63,023 bases of DNA from the NCBI GenBank assembly GCA_019104865.1, contig JAHRWZ010000017.1, positions 1 through 63,023 on the forward strand, given 5' to 3'. This stretch comes from Castellaniella sp. (lineage in GTDB: Bacteria; Pseudomonadota; Gammaproteobacteria; Burkholderiales; Burkholderiaceae_B). The position numbers and the translations under genes were made by a program. Shown one piece after another: positions 60,024 through 63,023 of the stretch. The notes under the pieces are model-generated. The model was not told the origin of the DNA. It saw only the letters and a list, made by a program, of their open reading frames with translations, and did not search any database. Position 1 is the first letter of the stretch, and each line of letters starts with the position of its first letter.

Positions 60024-61426
60024 CCGCCGTCCCCCGGGCCGCATCCACTCCCTGGCGCACGATCCTGCAACAAGCCTGGCCGATCCTGGTCGGCGCCTGG
60101 GCGGGCATCGTCTTTGCCGTGCTGGACACGGCCATGGTGGGACACACCGACGCCATCGACCTGCAGGCCATGGCGCTCGGCGCATCGATCTACATCACGG
60201 TCTTCGTGGGCCTGATGGGGGTCGTGCACGCACTGATCCCGATCATCGCTCAGCATTTCGGCGCCCGGCGCCTGAGCGCGGCCGGCCACGCCTGGGGCCA
60301 GGGCGTCTGGCTGGCGCTGGGTCTGTCGGTGCTGGGCGGGGCATGCCTGCTGTTTCCCGATGTGTGGTTGTCCCTGTCGGGCAGCATCGAACCCGAAGTC
60401 CGGACCCGTGTCGCGGGCTACCTGGTCGCGCTCGCGCTGGCCTTGCCCTCGGCCCTGCTGTTTCGGACGATCTACGCCATGGCCACCGCCATTTCACAGA
60501 CGCGCGGGGTGATGGCGATCAACCTGGGCAGCATTGTCTTCAAGCTGCTGTTCAACACCTGGTTCATTTTTGGCGGCTTGGGGCTGGCACCCATGGGCGC
60601 CGTCGGGGCCGGCGTGGCCACCCTGGTGGTGGACTGGATGATGCTGGCGGCCGGCCTGTGGATGCTTCGCCGCCATCCGGCCTTTCAGACGCTGCGGCCC
60701 CGCATCGGCTGGCCCCGCTGGCGCGATCAGAAGGAACTACTGCGCCTGGGGCTGCCCATGGGTGGATCCTATCTGATCGAGGTCTGCGCCTTCAGTTTCA
60801 TGGCCCTGCTGATCGCCCGCGACGGGCTCTATGTCAGCGGTGCGCAGCAGATCCTGGCCAACCTGATCGCCTTATGCTACATGCTGCCCATGTCGCTGAG
60901 CCTGTCCACGGCGTCGCTGACCGCGCAGGCGGTGGGTGCGCACCAGTTGGCAACGGCCCGGCGCACCGGGCTGCACGGGATCGCACTGGTAATGGCCGGT
61001 GCCGTGCTGACGAACCTGATCCTGATCGGTGCGCAGCGGCCCATCGTGTCCGCTTATACAGACGAGGCCCGTGTCGCCGTGATCGCACTGACCCTGCTGC
61101 AGATCGCCCCCTGGTTCCATTTCTGGGACGCCATGCACTGCATCAGCGCCTACATCCTGCGCGCCTACAAGATCGCCCTGGTGCCGCTGATCCTGCAGAT
61201 CCTGGCCCTGACCGGGGTTGGCCTGATCGGCGGCTGGTGGCTGGGTTACGGTCCGGCGGCCGGCGCGATCGCACCCGTTGCCCGCTGGTTCATGCCCGGC
61301 GCCCCAGTGGGCGCGGCCACGATGTGGATCATGGCCATGGCGGGGCTGGCGCTCACGTCCCTGCTGCTGTTTGGCTGGTACGGCCACGTCCTGCGTCACC
61401 AACGGTGGGCAGGCGATCCGGCCTGA
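60020..61426 (+). CDS. MATE-family efflux transporter
   Basis: A 468-residue, 12-helix transporter. The N-terminal motif FAVLDTAMVGHTDAIDLQAM and later YAMATAISQTRGVMAINLGS fit the DinF/NorM superfamily, a cation-coupled exporter of drugs or lipid-linked compounds. Translation is coupled to the glycosyltransferase; a joint role in surface-glycan metabolism is possible. Confidence 0.9.
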   Translation: MTAVPRAASTPWRTILQQAWPILVGAWAGIVFAVLDTAMVGHTDAIDLQAMALGASIYITVFVGLMGVVHALIPIIAQHFGARRLSAAGHAWGQGVWLALGLSVLGGACLLFPDVWLSLSGSIEPEVRTRVAGYLVALALALPSALLFRTIYAMATAISQTRGVMAINLGSIVFKLLFNTWFIFGGLGLAPMGAVGAGVATLVVDWMMLAAGLWMLRRHPAFQTLRPRIGWPRWRDQKELLRLGLPMGGSYLIEVCAFSFMALLIARDGLYVSGAQQILANLIALCYMLPMSLSLSTASLTAQAVGAHQLATARRTGLHGIALVMAGAVLTNLILIGAQRPIVSAYTDEARVAVIALTLLQIAPWFHFWDAMHCISAYILRAYKIALVPLILQILALTGVGLIGGWWLGYGPAAGAIAPVARWFMPGAPVGAATMWIMAMAGLALTSLLLFGWYGHVLRHQRWAGDPA

Positions 61427-61455
61427 GCCGCCCCGCGGATCCATCGGGCCGCACG

Positions 61456-62697
61456 CTACGCCGCATGGACGACCGGGGCAACAGGCTGTCCGGCGGGAAC
61501 CACCGTCTCGCCGGGCTCCGGCGTCGTGCCTGGCGTGACCAGTTCGACGACCTTGCTGCGCGAGAGCACGCCGATGAACTCACCCTGGTCCCCCGTGACG
61601 GCCACCGGTTCGGGGGTGCGCAGCAAACGCGCCAGGACTTCGTCCAGGCCGGCGGATGCCGGCACCGAGGCCATGTCGCTGAGATATCGGGCAATATCGC
61701 GGGCATTGTCCCGCACGGCGCGCTCGGCGTCGCAGCGCATCAGCACGCCCGCCAACCGCTTGCCGTCCAGCACCGCCGCATAATCGTAGTCCCGCGCGGT
61801 CAGGCGATCCAGCGCATGGGCGGGCTTGCTGCGCATGGTCAGGGTCAGCGGCCGTTCGTTGCAGGCATGCGAAGCATTCAGGACTTTGCCCCGGTTGACA
61901 TCCTGCAGGAACGATTCGATGTAATCGTTGGCTGGCGCCAGCAGAATGTCCTCGGGCGTGCCTTCCTGGATCAATTCGCCGTCCTTCAGAATCGCGATCC
62001 GGTTGCCCAGCCGCAGGGCCTCGTCCAGATCGTGCGTGATGAAAACGATGGTCTTGTTGAGCTTGGCCTGCAGGGCCAGCAGCTGATCCTGCATTTCATG
62101 GCGGATCAGCGGATCCAGCGCGGAGAAGGCTTCGTCCATCAACAGGATTTCGGCATCCGTCGCCAAGGCCCGCGCCAGACCCACACGCTGCTGCATGCCG
62201 CCCGACAACTGATGCGGATACTGCGCCTCGAAGCCGGACAGGCCGACCTGCTCGAGCCAGTGGCTGGCCCGCTCGTTGCGCTGGGCGCGGCGCACGCCCT
62301 GCACAGCCAGGCCGTAGGCGGCATTGTCCAGCACCGACCGATGCGGCAGCAGGCCGAAACGTTGGAACACCATGCTCATCTTTCGCTGACGGAAATGCTC
62401 CAGTTCCCTGGGCTTGAGCGCCATCACGTCCACCCCGTCCACCAGGATCTGGCCGGCGCTGGGCTCGATCAGGCGGTTGAAATGCCGGATCAGGGTGGAT
62501 TTGCCGGAGCCCGAGAGCCCCATGATGACGTGAATGTGACCTTCCTCGATGGACAGGCTGATGTCCCGCAGGCCCAGGGTATGGCCGCTGCGCTCCAGCA
62601 AGGTTTCCTTGGACAGGCCGTCGCGCACCGCTGGCAGCCAGCGATCCGGATGGGGGCCGAAGATCTTGTAGATGTTGCGCACTTCGATCTTGCTCAT
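61456..62697 (-). CDS. proV: Glycine betaine/proline ABC transporter ATPase (ProV/OpuAA type)
   Basis: A 413-residue ATPase. Walker A is GLSGSGKSTL, Q-loop VFQRFGLLPH, signature LSGGMQQRVGLARAL and Walker B ILLMDEAFSALDP. A C-terminal pair of CBS-like repeats (about 285-395; PLTLTMRSKP, SKVVEL) could sense ionic strength, as in OpuA. ATG 62697 follows the permease stop by one base. Osmoprotectant uptake is the family role. Confidence 0.93.
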   Translation of the reverse strand: MSKIEVRNIYKIFGPHPDRWLPAVRDGLSKETLLERSGHTLGLRDISLSIEEGHIHVIMGLSGSGKSTLIRHFNRLIEPSAGQILVDGVDVMALKPRELEHFRQRKMSMVFQRFGLLPHRSVLDNAAYGLAVQGVRRAQRNERASHWLEQVGLSGFEAQYPHQLSGGMQQRVGLARALATDAEILLMDEAFSALDPLIRHEMQDQLLALQAKLNKTIVFITHDLDEALRLGNRIAILKDGELIQEGTPEDILLAPANDYIESFLQDVNRGKVLNASHACNERPLTLTMRSKPAHALDRLTARDYDYAAVLDGKRLAGVLMRCDAERAVRDNARDIARYLSDMASVPASAGLDEVLARLLRTPEPVAVTGDQGEFIGVLSRSKVVELVTPGTTPEPGETVVPAGQPVAPVVHAA

Positions 62698-62698
62698 G

Positions 62699-63022
62699 TC
62701 AGGCCCTCCTGTGCTGACGACGGCCGAACTGCTGCGTGATCCGGTCGAAGATAATCGCCAGCACGACAATCCCCAGACCGGCCAGCAGCCCGCGGCCGAC
62801 CTGCAGCCGGTTGATGCCCTGCAGGACTTCGTAGCCCAGGCCGCGCACGCCGATCATCGAGGCGATCACCACCATGGCAAGCGCCATCATGGTCGTCTGG
62901 TTGATGCCGGCGAGGATCGTCGGCAGCGCCAGCGGGATCTGCACGCCGAACAGCCGCTGCGTCGGATTGGTGCCGAAGGCGCGGCTCGCCTCCATCACCG
63001 CCGGATCGACTGAGCGGAGCCC
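62699..63022 (-). CDS. proW: Glycine betaine/proline ABC transporter permease, C-terminal part (cut by window edge)
   Basis: The last 107 codons of a permease; the gene continues past the right edge. The EAA loop is [20 protein letters not shown], followed by [20 protein letters not shown] and [20 protein letters not shown], as in ProW/OpuAB. It pairs with the ATPase one base downstream. Confidence 0.9.
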   Translation of the reverse strand, partial: GLRSVDPAVMEASRAFGTNPTQRLFGVQIPLALPTILAGINQTTMMALAMVVIASMIGVRGLGYEVLQGINRLQVGRGLLAGLGIVVLAIIFDRITQQFGRRQHRRA

Positions 63023-63023
63023 C

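Noticed and set aside
60343..62739. Very long + strand open frame (798 codons) across the MATE and ProV genes
   Set aside because: It is antisense or out of frame to two genes with complete motif sets, has low-complexity arginine/proline/histidine-rich translation, and shows no family pattern. It is an effect of high GC content.
1..63023. CRISPR arrays, insertion sequences, prophage genes and tRNA genes
   Set aside because: No repeat-spacer pattern, transposase or integrase motif, inverted-repeat-bounded element or tRNA cloverleaf was found, apart from the tRNA-like part of ssrA.

Overview
The window is about 63 kb of GC-rich DNA with densely packed genes. It is most consistent with a betaproteobacterium of the Alcaligenaceae (Bordetella / Achromobacter / Castellaniella group). 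Grounds: the tmRNA encodes the tag ANDERFALAA, branched-chain-type (Liv) ABC transporters and their binding proteins are abundant, and the housekeeping genes (lipA, ribA, ispH, radC, rpmE type B) have the betaproteobacterial style. A nitric oxide reductase operon and perfect FNR/Dnr boxes point to a facultative denitrifier. The genus is an inference.

Region 1 (1-18.7 kb) is a catabolic island made of two paralogous modules. Each is built around a divergent promoter: a FadR-type GntR regulator on the + strand, and a long - strand operon with an SDR dehydrogenase, a periplasmic binding protein, LivH, LivM, LivG, LivF and a glutathione S-transferase. Module A (1-9.27 kb) adds a second SDR in the operon, a fumarylacetoacetate-hydrolase-family enzyme at the left edge, and an SDR downstream of its regulator. 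Module B (9.29-18.7 kb) adds a 3-ketosteroid-dehydrogenase-like flavoprotein and another SDR, both coupled to the GST by stop/start overlaps. The palindrome ATGTATACAT occurs at both divergent promoters, and module B also has a perfect FNR box. The modules look like uptake plus oxidative degradation of related carboxylated or alicyclic/terpenoid-like compounds; the substrate is unknown.

Region 2 (18.8-23.2 kb) holds an MFS transporter that appears to start at ATT, then norC-norB, two small membrane proteins of unknown function and a cytochrome c, preceded by two tandem perfect FNR/Dnr boxes. Region 3 (23.2-28 kb) holds a binding protein and a class II (degradative) HMG-CoA reductase, divergent from a GAF/PucR-type regulator; mevalonate use is a plausible role. 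Region 4 (27.9-37.6 kb) is a mixed accessory stretch: peroxiredoxin, a short Ada-like protein, a deletion-fused gene remnant, a phospholipase D/cardiolipin synthase, an SDR-M20 amidohydrolase-MFS operon, a DUF1232 protein, a frameshifted ynfA remnant, a YaiI-family protein and a small RHH-like protein.

Region 5 (37.6-63 kb) is mostly core: ssrA, dienelactone hydrolase, FMN reductase, pirin with a divergent LysR regulator, lipA, two membrane glycosyltransferases, a PAS-GGDEF-EAL protein, ribA, a third Liv transporter (with LivM and LivG fused and a Tat-exported binding protein), a YdgA-like protein, a 3-hydroxyisobutyrate-dehydrogenase-like enzyme, ispH with an FKBP-type isomerase, radC, rpmE, a MATE exporter, and the start of a glycine-betaine/proline-type ABC transporter that runs off the right edge.
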